NCBI GenBank assembly: GCA_903813345.2
Contig: CAIIXF020000007.1
Coordinates: 31,173,564 to 31,237,563, forward strand
DNA: 64,000 bases
DNA from: Owenia fusiformis
Taxonomy: Eukaryota; Annelida; Polychaeta; Sabellida; Oweniidae
Direction: 5' to 3'
Positions 1-12,325 of the stretch are shown piece by piece. The notes under the pieces were generated by a model that was not told where the DNA came from, did not search any database, and was given only the letters and a program-made list of their open reading frames with translations. Position numbers and translations under genes: made by a program. Position 1 is the first letter of the stretch. Every line of letters begins with the position of its first letter.

Positions 1-864
1 CTCCTGGCCTGGTCATTGAGTGCCTTTATTCCCTAACTCAACTTTGCCATATTTACATCACCACCCAGAACTGGTGCCATATGTTGGGTCATTTGCCACC
101 TGTAACAACAAATCGAAAATTGCCCCCCTCTCAGGAAATCCTTCGGAGGGGCCTGTAGTATCACATCATTTGCTAGAAATTGTCCTGGCAGCTAAGAATG
201 TATATTACATTATGTTCCGGCAAAATATCTTACAATTTGATAATAGCCAATGCTTTTGTAACAACCATGAATTTGCCCTCTACAGTCTTAAGTCCAAAAG
301 TATTATTGAAGAAGTTATCAAATAAATTCTTGAGAGAATCCCCCACAGGAATATTTCCAGGATTCAGGATCATAAAATGTGAATATATAAATGATTCCAT
401 ATTTTCATATTTGAATTGATTCACAGTTTCATTTGCTTCAACGATCCCATTGACATCTCTAGCAGATTAATCCATGGAATGAGTTATAAACAAAAAGTCT
501 AATGAATAGTAATGATATATAAGGAATGAGGATCATTTTGGCAAGGTGGAGAAAATCAGACCATTCCTTTTTCTAAACCCTGTACCAAAAGATGTACTTT
601 AGATAATGTATCCCCCTTCTGATACTCATCACATCTTTCTGTTTCACTGGAAAATTCTCAAGACTGAGGAGAAATGAAATGTCATGGTTCATCATGATGA
701 TGTATATATCCGCACTATAAATAACTTTTCAATTCACCAGGTGAGTTCAAACTAAATGTTATAATTAGTGTTTCCCGATGTAAGGAGCTTCACTAAAGTT
801 GCCCCAGTTTTGAAAAAGGAAGCATTCAATTATTTTCAAATAATCTACATACAATAAATCGATA
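1..864. other. No gene recognised
   Basis: AT-rich sequence with only short open frames and no recognisable protein, RNA gene or transposon end. It may be intron or flank of MLH1, whose remaining exons lie to the right. Confidence 0.5.
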
Positions 865-930
865 TACAATAAAACCTGTCTCATTGAACACCTCTCTATT
901 GAACACCTGTGTCTAGCGAACACCCCTTCT
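865..930 (+). repeat. Fragment of the AACACC miniature-element family
   Basis: The stretch begins TACAATAAAACCTGT and continues with spaced copies of GAACACC. It resembles the left end of the elements at 35,585, 36,017 and 36,570, but no matching right end with TACTGTA is seen downstream. It looks like a truncated or diverged copy. Confidence 0.45.
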
Positions 931-1445
931 CAGCATATACTCCACTGAGTTCTGTACAAAATTGCCTCTCTGTAGTGAAAACACACCAAAAGTGAACAGA
1001 TAAATTGATCGTTTGACCTGATTTGATCTGTTGATCTATCAATCTTATCTGATTAGGGTGAATGATGGCAGAGTGGCTATCATTCATTGTAACAAATTGC
1101 TTTCTTGGTCACTCATGTTAACACAGAGATTAATTCTCATCCCTCCCATCAATTAATAGTACCATAGTGGTTAGGTTTTACCAAATATTGCAGAATGCAT
1201 ATGAATTAAGGAAATAAAGTACTTGGGACTATGTAGCACACATTTGCAGATATTTTCTTTAGAAATCCCTGAAAATCTTGAAGAGAATCAATATAGGGCA
1301 AAACTGTATATTGAACTTATTTTGCTTGAAACATTCATTATCAGTAGGTGTTCACTACAAATAGGGCACTTAATACATAAGTCAGTAGAGTATGTGCGGA
1401 GAAAGGGTATCTACCAGAGACATGTGTTAAATCTTGATTATCTTA

Positions 1446-2514
1446 CAGGGTGGGCCAAAAAAACAATACCCAACTTCAAATCAGGATAAAAATAGTTACA
1501 TTCAGTATGGTACATTGACTCACATATCATTTTAAAGGTTATACATTTTCAAACAATTTGGTATATAACACTATGTCATGAAATCAATAGTAAAGTTTTA
1601 TTATTATACTTATTTGGAAGGCCGGGTTGCTATTTAAGGTCTCCAGATTTTAAGGGGGAAATAGTAAATCTAGGGAATTATGTTAATGTTTTATTTATAG
1701 AATATCATGCTTGGATATTGATATTTGCATCATTGTATGACTATATTTATTGTTTATGAATATCACCGCTGTTTAATAACATTTTACACTTTATTTATTT
1801 AACCAATTTTAACAATTGCTCAATATACCCCCCCCCTTTCCTCCTCTATGTCAACAATAAGCTTCAAGTGGTAGCTCAATCTATCAATAGCCTTATTGAG
1901 AGATTTCTGCTGCAATTCATTTCAGCACTTTAGGATTCTGTTTCAGCTCATCAATGCTGTTTATTGGATGCTTGTGATTGTACCATTTCTTTGAGATTGC
2001 TCCAAGTATGGCAATCAACATCGGGGCTGTTGGGTGGCCAAGCATCAATATCAATCAAATTGACACCTTATTCGCAAAGAAATGCCAACGTCTCCTTTGA
2101 TCTATGGTACGAGGCAATTCGTCACATATATGTTTAATGTCTTTTAACTGAACCCTTTTGAGTACTTATTGAAAGTGAACAACACTGAAATTCATAAACA
2201 ATACGTTTAGTCACACAACTATGCACATATAGAACCATGTATTTACCTAACAAAATGATATTTTACAAATAAAAAATTAACATTATTCTGCAGATTTGCC
2301 TTTTTCTCCCTAAAATCTGGAGACCTTAAAAGGTAACCTGGCCTCCCAAATAAGTATAATAAAACTTTAATATTGATTTCATGACATAGTGTTACATACC
2401 AAATTGTTTGAAAATGGATTACCTTTAAAATGATATATAAATCAATGTTTAATATTGGACATAGCTATTTTTATCCTCATTCAAAGTTAGGTATTGTTAT
2501 TTTGGCCCACCCTG
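1446..2514 (-). mobile_element. Mariner/Tc1-like DNA transposon remnant with long inverted ends
   Basis: A 1,069-bp element starts CAGGGTGGGCCAAAA and ends with its complement. It is flanked on each side by TA (1,444-1,445 and 2,515-2,516), the target duplication typical of the IS630/Tc1/mariner superfamily. The inverted ends are unusually long: about 200 bp at each side match, with small differences. On the minus strand around 1,930-2,050 a short translation reads DAWPPNSPDVD, resembling the WPxxSPDLNP block near the last catalytic acid of mariner transposases. The surrounding frame is broken, so this is a degraded, non-autonomous copy. Confidence 0.75.
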
Positions 2515-2516
2515 TA

Positions 2517-3361
2517 TATTACCAGAATAAAATAGAACTGATATAAAAATTCTTTTTCATTCTGTATTAAACATTGAGATCTACTATTCTCATATATTTG
2601 TTTTTCCTCTGAGTATAATTCAAGAAGAATAGTCTTTGCGCATTGTAATCAGCTTTGAATTGCGTGTGGACTATAAATCCCGTCATTAAAGATATTTAGC
2701 TGTTCTTTGATGCTTGGTTTATATCAAGAAACAATATAAGATTAACATGTTAACATTCTTTCTTGTGTTCTATTATGGGAAAACATGTCATCCAATCCTC
2801 AGGAAATTGCTAACTGAATGTAATACCCATATTGGCTATTATTCTGTATTGTAATATGCATTGTTTATTTTAATAGTAATTAATAAACTTTGGAAAAGGT
2901 GATGTAACAGCAATTACGCATGAAATATTAAACTTTAAAGGACCTTATACACCTGCCATTGGGACCTCCCCATGGGAAAAAAATAATTCATCTGATTTTT
3001 CAAAATGAGTATTCTGCTTCAATTATTACATTTATATGCACACTAGTATCTTGTTGACCTATATTCAGCACTGTATTGATGTATAGGCCACTTATTAGGG
3101 TCATAATTCAATCATGAAGTGTAGAGGCATAGATTCCAAACCAGGAAGTATTTCTGTGTCTGTCAAAATCCATTTACATCCTACGCATCCCTGCATCTTA
3201 TCCAAATATGTTACTACATAATGAAATATAATAGTATAATCTTTGGTTTTACAAACTTGTATGATATTTGATAAGTGTAAAAGTTGTTTTTGGAGCATTT
3301 TTCTATAGCCATTTTGTAGGGGAAAAAATGATGAAAAAATGTACAATCTTTTAATTTTAAG
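2517..3361. other. No gene recognised
   Basis: AT-rich spacer between the mariner-like element and the short inverted repeat. No coding signal or repeat end was identified. Confidence 0.5.
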
Positions 3362-3464
3362 TATGACCTGAATCGATTGCAAACTTCATATTTGCACATT
3401 AGATGAGATAAACCATTTGTGTCGTATTGTGAAATTATTAAGTTTGCAATCGATTCAGGTCATA
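3362..3464. repeat. Perfect 24-bp inverted repeat with ~55-bp loop
   Basis: TATGACCTGAATCGATTGCA at 3,362, continuing to about 3,386, is repeated exactly in reverse complement ending at about 3,464. The loop is AT-rich. No target duplication was recognised. It could be a very small hairpin transposon or a structured non-coding element. Confidence 0.7.
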
Positions 3465-3844
3465 GTGTATTTTTGGTATTTCTGTGATAATCAATTGAAA
3501 CCAATGGCCTCTATTGGGATCTGCTGATATCCTCATGTTAAGTCAAGGGTGCACAGCCCCATGTAAGTCAATACAACCTTACTGAACGAAATGATCCCTA
3601 TCTCAGCTTATGTCACAAGACAAAATCGTATGGAATAAATTGTAATAAGATGGTTATTAAGCTTGTTATTATGGTCTTACTAGTGGTTATTATTGAGTAA
3701 TGGTACAGGTATCCGATATGGTATTGCAGCTTACACTTAAGTAATGGTACACGTATCCTTGGATTTTAGGCCCGAATACCGAGGTTTATTTTTTTGATTA
3801 TCGTGTATTATTATTTTGTGTTAATATTAGTTAACCATCTAACT

Positions 3845-4555
3845 ATTGGCTACCATTTGCATTCGTTTGACTTCACTTCTTAAAATAGAGCTTCGTCTTC
3901 GTCTTGTAGTTTAACTACATGTAGACTCTGCACGCAGGGTAACTATTGGCATGATATTGATAACCTTGTTATATTAATATAGCGCATAGGCGTAGCCAGG
4001 GGGATGCGATGGGATGCGGTCGCACCCCCCCCCTCCATAACCAATGAAAATAGAACCATTAGATAGAAGAGAAAAGTCTTAAAATGCTTTTTTTGAAGCT
4101 TCTAGCTCGATTTTGAACGAAGCTGCACCAATTTTTGTAAAATTCAAAACAAATCTTCAAAAACATTTTTAATGCCACGATCGCACCCCTTCCCCCCCCG
4201 ACTGAAAGCTGGCTACGCCACTGTAACGTGTAATCAATACGCTACATTTTGTATGTTCAATTTGTATACTAAAAACTGTTATTAATCCACAGATTTAGAT
4301 GAAGACAAGATAAAAATCCGAATCAAGAATGAAAAGGTGTCTAAGTATATAAATCTTAAGGGTAATGCATATTTGAATTAAACAGAGGCGGGTTAATTTA
4401 TATTGTACTATGAATTACGCTATTATTCAAAATTGCAGCTAAGATGCCTGTTTTATGATACCCTGCGTGCAGAGTCTAGTTAAACTACGTATACACTAAG
4501 ACGAAGCTCTCTTTTAAAAGAAGTGAAGCCAAACGAATGCAAAGGGTAGTTTTAT
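3845..4555. mobile_element. Composite hairpin element with ~95-bp inverted ends
   Basis: The left end (about 3,850-3,945) contains GACTCTGCACGCAGGGTA and a stretch rich in CTTCGTCTTCGTC. The right end (about 4,460-4,553) is its reverse complement with scattered changes. A different repeat (3,989-4,220) sits inside, so the structure is nested. A third single end of the same family occurs at 5,571-5,662. No open reading frame for a transposase is present, so it is a non-autonomous element. Confidence 0.65.
3989..4220. mobile_element. GGCGTAGCCAGG miniature element, nested
   Basis: It starts GGCGTAGCCAGG and ends with the complement CTGGCTACGCC. It has a C-run near each end and an AT-rich interior containing TTGAAGCTTCTAGCTC. 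A clearly related copy lies at 49,214-49,400, and fragments of the same start motif occur at 7,288 and near 58,830. It is inserted inside the hairpin element at 3,845-4,555. Confidence 0.65.
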
Positions 4556-5385
4556 GAAAAATATCACGAAAGATGTATTCTAGATATCAGTAGTATTCTC
4601 AGAAATTTATTATCCGAAACGGATAACATCTGGCCACTCAGACAAACAATCGCAGACATAGGCTAAGCTTGTTTATTTAACAGTTAGATTTGTTGACTTA
4701 CCGATCCGTATTTCAATCTCCGGGAAGACGTTCTTTTCACTTTGTATTTGCGTGCAGTGTAATATAAGTTGATACTTTTGTTCAAAATGTACTTTTAATG
4801 GCCATTTTATGCCTTTTATTTTCAAATTATGTTTTGATGTAAGTGTGAAAAGTCAAGAAACGTCAACCCCGACTTTTAATTAAAAAATGTTGGTTAATCA
4901 CTTATGGCAAATCACAAGGTTGATGATGTCAACGGACCATGATCGTGGAAGGCTATCAATATCAGGTGTATATCGGATAGAAAATAAATATAGCTAATTT
5001 TTCGCACTGATATGATGATGACTATTCTGGCGAATCGGGTGGATATTTCTCAGTTTTTTCCGATAATAAAACTATTCATTTCTATCAATTTAACAAACAG
5101 GGTCCTTTGAATGCACATTAAAACTATAAAAGTATTTATTGGGCGTACATACTCGTTCTGTCATGTTACTTTCATTTCATTTGCAAGTTGTCCACATATT
5201 AATCCAGCGTTTTGTTTAATCAAATTTCCCGCCCCTTGAGGTTTCCGACTGTAAAACTTAATATTTAATACTAACCAATGCATCAGTTAATATTTTCAGA
5301 ATACAAATTTTCCATTTTTATTTCTCTGATAGATAAAGTCTCATTTTGAATCTGTTCGTGTATTAAAGAGTATGCTTTTATAATG

Positions 5386-5522
5386 CCGTGGTCACATTTG
5401 CTCAGATTTTCAGCACCGGCGCCCGGCCGATGAGTATTTTGTTCAAAATTGTATTCAATTCTGAACAAGATACTCAATCGGCCGGGCGCCGTAATGAAAA
5501 TCGGAGCAAATGTTATCAAGTC
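5386..5522. repeat. GC-rich 137-bp hairpin
   Basis: Two arms of about 68 bp are nearly perfect reverse complements and meet with almost no loop. Each contains GGCGCCCGGCCGAT. The GC-rich core stands out from the AT-rich surroundings. Open frames on both strands here are by-products of the palindrome. Confidence 0.7.
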
Positions 5523-5570
5523 ATAACTGATGAAAAATCAAATGAGAACATGAACATGGATAATAGGGGC

Positions 5571-5662
5571 ACTATTACGCTGCGTGCAGAGTCTAATTAT
5601 AAACTACGAGAAGACGAAACTCTCATTTAAGAAGTGAAGTCGAACAAATGCAAAGGGTAGGG
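5571..5662. repeat. Single end of the CTGCGTGCAGAGTCT hairpin family
   Basis: Contains GCTGCGTGCAGAGTCTAATT and GAAGTGAAGTCGAACAAATG, matching the right end of the element at 3,845-4,555 in the same orientation. With that copy it may bound a larger composite of about 1.8 kb (3,845-5,662). Confidence 0.55.
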
Positions 5663-5930
5663 TACTATAGAAGGGGATCATATAAAAGCACGATCTATTT
5701 TACAACGCCTTTAAGTTTTGTTGCCCTTTGTGCATTTCAAAAATAAAATATCTTAATCTGATTTGTTCCACCTTTCTTTTCGCTCAGTTCTGCAATATTA
5801 TGTCCATATGTTGTTTAGGATTATGTCATTTGCGAAATAGCTGTAAGACATTATGAGAATGAATATGGGAGATTCCACGATAATGTTGTTCACATGATTT
5901 TATGCACATACCTGCACAACAATCGCAGAC

Positions 5931-6606
5931 AGAAGTCTTAATATTGTCCAATAAAAAATAAGAATCTAACATTTAATGATAACAAAAGGATTAATTGCTT
6001 AGTTCTCTTTGTTTTAGTCTTTGTTTTCTTAAATGCGGAAGTGTACCAACATCACCTAGATTACATAAGAGATCATCTAACAGTCTAAAATTGCTTTTAA
6101 TTGCAAGTTAATGCATTCCGACCAAAATTTGTATACCTGTAATTTGGGGGGGGGCGATGTTACATCACATAACTACAACGTTCATATAGAAATATACAAT
6201 AAGCATGTCCGTATAAAAGCTAAAATTATAAAAACTCATTTCAAAGTCATTCTGTTCATGGAAGCGTCAAGTTATGAAAAACAATGCTAAACACTCAAAC
6301 AAATCGACTTGATTACCTTTGAAAACTTCTTGAGAGGAAATGGACAAATGTATTTTTCTAACTCATTAGAGCGTCTGTCTGATTGAAATACTATTTTTTA
6401 AATACAAACATAAATGATTTAATCTTGGTCAGAAGTCTGAACATTGTCCAACAAAATAATAAGAATCTAACATTTAATGATTACAAAAGCATTAATTGCT
6501 ATATAGTCTTTGTCTTAGTCTTTGTTTTTCTAACGGCGGAAGTGTACCAACATCACCTTGATTACAGAAGAGATCATCTAACAGTCTAAAATTGCTTTTA
6601 ATTCCC
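5931..6606. repeat. Pair of ~175-bp direct repeats
   Basis: A segment running from AGAAGTCT to TCTAAAATTGCTTTTAATT at about 5,931-6,107 recurs at about 6,430-6,603 with roughly 85-90 percent identity by eye. Both carry GCGGAAGTGTACCAACATCA. The repeats could be terminal repeats of a small element or a local duplication. Confidence 0.55.
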
Positions 6607-8208
6607 GGGTTTTAATTACATTTTATGTATAGACTTTTTGCCTCTATTCTCATTTTTAAACCTGTTTCTGTTTGCTTATTTAACAATTGTGATAAATTAT
6701 TCAGTTAGTGTCGAAATCAAAACAATTTTCTACTTTATAGTCCCCTCCTCTTGCACTGACTAAATATTAAAATAAGCCAGTCTGATTGCGAATTTACAAA
6801 TCCTGTAAAAGTAGCTCCAAACCGCCTTTTAATCAGAGAAAACAATAAGTTAATTCATCTGATTGCGAAAATACGAATTAATCTGATTATCTGATCCCCA
6901 TGCTATTTGATTCGTGCATTATCTACAAGTCAGTCGGGCAAGGGTGAAATTATTTCATTTGAAAACAGAAATAAATATCAGAACCCCTCTAGCATAACTA
7001 TTCGGAAGAAATTCATAAAAAAATAAGGTACACAACTGATGAAGGGTCGCACACAATGCACGCACCCCTGTCCTCCTCCTCGGTGTTTGCCCACACACGA
7101 CCATATTTGACAATTTTTCTAAAAGCGTTTTCCCCGGGAATATAGGTGTAGCGGTTGCCAGAAGTCGCACAGCTTGGGAGTCAGGGTATCCTGATCAATG
7201 CCTCAACGCCTGACGGGTCTGATATTTAGAGGGGGCGCAAGAATTATTAGGGCGCGGGGTAAACGTGAAAGTTGCATAAATATCCATAGGCGTAGCCAGG
7301 AGGGGGGGGGGGGGTGCGATTGGTGCGATAACAATAGGCTTTATATATGCTTTAATGTTTTATGTAGCATGATGCTTTTATGTAGGCTATTAACTACAGT
7401 TCTTTTTGCAATATAAAACTGGTATGTTTATGCAAATTCCGATTGGACTAATATAAAGGGATATTGTTTCATTATGTGGACTTGAGAAAGTCCGACATAC
7501 TCATTGCTTTCAACCCAAAACTTAAAATAGGAAGTTATCAAGATTCCAAGAACACGATCGCTACTTAAACAATACGTTTGTAAAATCCCGACGATCGAAA
7601 TGCAATCAAACTTTCGCAATCAGGTGCCTAATTAGTCTTTTGATCTCTAAAGTTTTACGACTGAACGTTTCAATGAACTCGTGAGAAGCAAACGCAATCA
7701 TCATATAAACATTTTTGAAAAGTCAGTCTCGGAAGAATTTTCCAAGCATTCCCTGCTTCGATGCGTTTTTATTGCAAGGGCCGTTTAGCGCCGATAATAT
7801 AATCCATTATAGGGCATTAGGGTTGTGCTTTATTTGTTTTATTTATATAATGTTATAAATGTGTACGACACTTTAATGAATTATTTTTAGGGTTACAATG
7901 CATATTTGACTTTTCCCTCTAAACGTTTAAAATTCATCTTTATACTTTTCTTAGTTTGCTTCAATAAAATTTAACATTGGATCCCAGACAGTTATCAAAT
8001 TCTCAGACATTTGATTAATATAGATATTTGTACTTCCGTTGACCAGTGGTGCTGGTGTGACTGAGATTCGAATCTAATATGTTTCATTTTTATGTAAATT
8101 GAGAGGAATAAAATTTTATTTTAAGCGTTTTAACAATCTTAACGCTTGGCGTGCAGCTCAACTTAATACACAATCAAAGGTCAGAATACAGAAATAAGAA
8201 CATGCCTT
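6607..8208. other. No gene recognised; homopolymer-rich spacer
   Basis: AT-rich sequence with short open frames. It contains a GGCGTAGCCAGG fragment followed by a G-run near 7,288-7,315. No conserved protein signal. Confidence 0.45.
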
Positions 8209-8224
8209 TTATTTGTTATTCAAG

Positions 8225-8520
8225 CTCCAGCAATATCCCCGTAGGTACGAACATTTTCGGGACGGAATGCGTGACATATTAGTGATTCGCGTGAAAAGTC
8301 CGAACGAAATGCGTACGTTTTTTTTCGGCGTTCGTATTTTTGCTGTGTAGACGAACTTTTTTAGAAATTTTTCTACAGAAATTTTTTTGCTTGACAATTA
8401 CCAGGTAAAATGCGTATTTGCGTGACATTTTCTGTCACGCAAAAATAACTGGCGTGACTTCAAATTCTTCAGCAAATGCGTGACAAATACGCAAATTGCG
8501 GGACAGTTGACAGGCCTGAT
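8225..8520. repeat. GCGTGAC/CGGGAC-rich repetitive element fragment
   Basis: Spaced copies of GCGTGACA, ACGCAAA and GCGGGACA end in CAGTTGACAGG. The same style of CCCGCGAA words and a CTGTCAA/TTGACAG end is seen at 48,447-50,350, so this is probably a diverged copy of that element. Confidence 0.5.
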
Positions 8521-11380
8521 GCCTGCATCTGGTTTTCCCACCTTTGGGAGGGAGCCAATATACACATAGATTACTTACTGGCCATGGACGGGGGGGGCAC
8601 AGAAACGAACATTCTGGGGTCATAAGGGATACTTGGGGAAGAGGGAGGGGTGGTGATGAATAGTGAAGTCCGGGAGTGAAGTTAAGGGGTACTGAAATCT
8701 TTCTTTTGATATTTAGTGCTTGAATGGAGACTTGTTTCCACTCCCCGCATTCTAGTAGAATTTAAATATTTGATCCAAAGGAGTTATTTTAAATCAAACT
8801 TGCATTCCGATTAATTAACACTCCAATGATTGTACCGCTTAACTTCACTATTGTCTAAGATAATTATAATGAATTCACGGGACACTATAGTATATAGTAT
8901 ATTTAAACTTTAGTGGTTGGATGGAGACTTGTTTCCCCACCCGGTACACTAGTAAATTTGTAAATTTTAAATATTTGATTTAGGGAGGTATTTGCAATCC
9001 AACTCTGATGATGCAAGACTAGTCAACCAAGACTAAATTATGAACTTATTATCATTTAGACTATTGAGTTCATTAAATTATAATTCCATAGATATCATAT
9101 TTAATCCTGTCAACACAATAATGGTATTAATTGGCATGATATGTAGTCAGAGACGGTTTAAAAAGTTGTTTAGATTAATGATAGTATTAGGAAAAATCCT
9201 AACTCAAAGTTTTTGTTCTCTCGCAATCCAGAGCAAACCACTCGCCGGGCAAGCATTCTTTAAAAACGTGAAGTTTTCACCATGTTGAACAGTATTGAAA
9301 ATTGTCCAATTTGAACCATCGCCTTGTATATTTCTGTAACTGCCCCCCCCCCCTTGACACTCGAGTGTAAGAATCCTTTCCACACTGTCAATGGTTTTAC
9401 AAAATAGTTCATGTCAGGAAGGGGGAGGGGTGAGTGTAGAGAACAATCACTGACTGCGATTTGTATGATTGAACATTATACACTTATCATAAATTCGTAA
9501 AGAATAGTTTTAAAATAAACAGCTTGTTTTATTTTATGATTGGAGTGATGTATGCATAGAAGAATGACACTGGTTTTGAAATATCTTAATTATCCCATTG
9601 AATGAAGCCATCCGTCCCTCTGTCCATTCTTAACTCATACTGGGGGACTGATTTGATTTAAAGGAGAAGTCTCGGTGTAGAACGTGTACACACTAATGGG
9701 AACGAATTTTACTCATTTCTATTTAGGATTCGTTCATATACTAGCGGGGCTTTAGAGCATTTACAAACGCACGAATTGTATTGTTTTAAGGCAACTTTTA
9801 TGACATATAATGTATTTAAAGCTGATTAATTTTAGATTATATTCGGTTCAATATTACAAATAATGAATAGTATTACAGTATATCGAAAAATATACAATGA
9901 TTTACATTAAATTGCGCAGACTGCAAGCAATGTACATGGTTGGCGAATTTGCATGCGCGTTCTTGATAATAAGAATTAAAGGTTGAACTTAAAAATCAAA
10001 CATTTTCTTTTTTAAACATAATAAATCTTTAAATCAAGAAAATAAAAATAAGATTGATGATTGAACTTTTCATAGTCAACTGCGACTGTGTCGACGCATG
10101 TTTATTTACTTAGCTAATTAGATATGTAAAATTGTTAATGGCCGCAACGGATAATACGTACATGTAAGCTGTTCGGATAAGACATTTCTATATGATTAAT
10201 AACAAATGTTATTCAGCAGAATGTTATTCAGCAGTAACAGATCTTATTAGTTATTATTCAATTTGGATAATAAATCTATTATCTCGTCGTATTGATGTTT
10301 ATTATATAGTGTTTCTCGTTGTGTGTGTGTCCAAGCACTTTAATATTTTCCAAAGTATTATATGACATTTCATTCTTCATGTTACACCTATGAATGATTC
10401 ATTTTGACCATAGGGATATTTGCCAATAATTGCACCTTGTCCTTTCCATTGACTCAAAAGAAAAATTCTTAATACAGTTTTACTTACTACCATGCTAGAA
10501 ATTGAGGTAATAAAAGGAGTAATGCATTGTAGTAACTTCTGAAAATAATATTATGGTGATTTCAACCACAATCTCATGCCATTTGGTTTATTATCCCACC
10601 GAACATAGCTTGAGATGGATATAGAGAAGCTGCCTGTCTGTCTATTTGTCTGTCCATCTGTTTGGATTACTCAAATACCGGTTGACAGATTAAGTTCAAA
10701 TTTTACAGGCTGATACTTATGATGATATGACCTCTGCTCGTGAAGGAACTTTCAATATGGCCTCTCAGTTTGATATGAAGTGAAGATGTAAAGTTTTGAG
10801 GATATTTAGAAAATAAGCATGATAAAGAATGATATCGAGAAAAAAATGAAAAATACATAATTTCATCTTTTCATGTTCAGCAAAATGTCTAGGCTATCTT
10901 AATTTTGTAATTGTCTATCATTTTCTACATACATTATCTTAACATGTGATTTATAAATGGCTATTTGGATGAACACTATCATTGAAGGAAATGTTCTTAT
11001 TGTAAAACAATGAAATATATTGATTTATATTGAATTGTCAAAAAGGGGAAATCTGTCTGATGATCCTAATAATACCCTACATGGGACTAGCATCCTTTGA
11101 ACCTCTATTTGCAGTTTGTCATTCGCTGTAAGATTATTGTTTATCTGATACAAATCAATGCTTTTATCCCATATATAAGTTCGTGATAACATAGTTTACT
11201 GATGTGGGATGTACAGATCCAATTTGAATGGCTCTGATTTTAGAAAACTCTCCTGCCATATGAAGTTTCAGGAGCATAGAAGTGTCTTGCCAAAGGTTGT
11301 TGTCCGACCACATTTTTATACTTTACAACATTCTGCTGGAATGACAGTATCACTCCCAGTGTTCAGAAAAAAGAACGGAG
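8521..11380. other. No gene recognised
   Basis: AT-rich DNA with C-runs near 9,345 and short fragments of repetitive sequence. I specifically looked for the N-terminal MLH1 motifs (GFRGEA, DNG-G, ARRKAL) and did not see them. Confidence 0.45.
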
Positions 11381-11384
11381 AGGG

Positions 11385-11520
11385 GGTAGGCTAGAAAATC
11401 CAACAAATCTGGAAGATTTATTTTTTCAGGAGAAAGTTAATTATTGAATTGCTAAATGAACTTCCAGTTTTGTTGAATTTCCTAGCAGACATTGCCTGCT
11501 CCCCCCCCCCCCCCCCCTTT
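11385..11520. repeat. Short foldback related to the 40.6-kb palindrome
   Basis: AATCCAACAAATCTGGAAGA near 11,397 is answered by the inverted TTTTGTTGAATTTCCTAGCA near 11,466, followed by GCCTGCT and a long C-run. The same words form the ends of the palindrome at 40,591-41,608, so both belong to one family. Confidence 0.6.
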
Positions 11521-11990
11521 CTGTTCATTTTGTCCTATCACCAGCCGTGATTATAAGCTTCAAGAACGACATCAAAAGCTGGTAGAATGATATTATTAGC
11601 TGGTAGATTGAACCAATCAGCTGATAAAAGCTGCATTTTGTCATTCTCTAAACTTGCAATAGATTCACTGGTACAAACATTTCTTTCTTTCTTCAAGACT
11701 TCTGATAAGTTATTAATCGATTTAGTTTGTTTAAGGTCCAATTATTTTTTCGTTAATTTGTTAGCAAAATATACCAATGTGGAATTTTATTGCACATTTT
11801 ATGTTCCAATCACCATAAAAAATTCTTTTGAAAACAAGCATTGTGATTTATTTTTCAAAATGTCATATTTGTAAATCATGTAAGGACATTAGTCGTTTTT
11901 TGTGTGATATTATGTCACACTGATTGGCTTTATTTATTAGATATTTTCTATTTTATTCTTTTTTCATAATATATCAGCTATTCGGATTAA

Positions 11991-12325
11991 GTCGCCGGGT
12001 TGGCCTAGTGGTTTCCTAATGCATTGGTCTGAAAAGCAGGAAGTCTGGCTTCAAGCTGAAAAGTAGAGGTCTTGGGTTCAAACCCAGGTCACAGCACTTC
12101 TTGTGATTTGTCTTTGACCTATGACTGCTGACCTATACCGGCGATTACTAGAGTGCTGCTAACTCGATAAAAGGCTGGCGCTGGCTAGAACTGTCTATGG
12201 TTCTAGCCAGGATAAAGATACCAGTTCTTCAACTCGACAATGGGAAGAACTGCTCTACCTAAGTGACTAATATGTCATGATATGACATCTAAAGAGTCGA
12301 TAAAAGATATATATATATAGGTCAC
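11991..12325 (+). mobile_element. tRNA-derived SINE
   Basis: The head carries pol III promoter-like boxes: TTGGCCTAGTGGTTT (A box) at about 12,000 and GGGTTCAAACCCAGG (B box) near 12,076. After the head come a unique body with a short hairpin around GGCTAGAACTG and a tail GTCGATAAAAGATATATATA. The head does not fold into a proper cloverleaf acceptor stem, so a functional tRNA is unlikely. Confidence 0.65.

Noticed and set aside
5283-5630. Overlapping frames on both strands with similar translations
   Set aside because: They are produced by the GC-rich 137-bp palindrome and not by conserved coding sequence.
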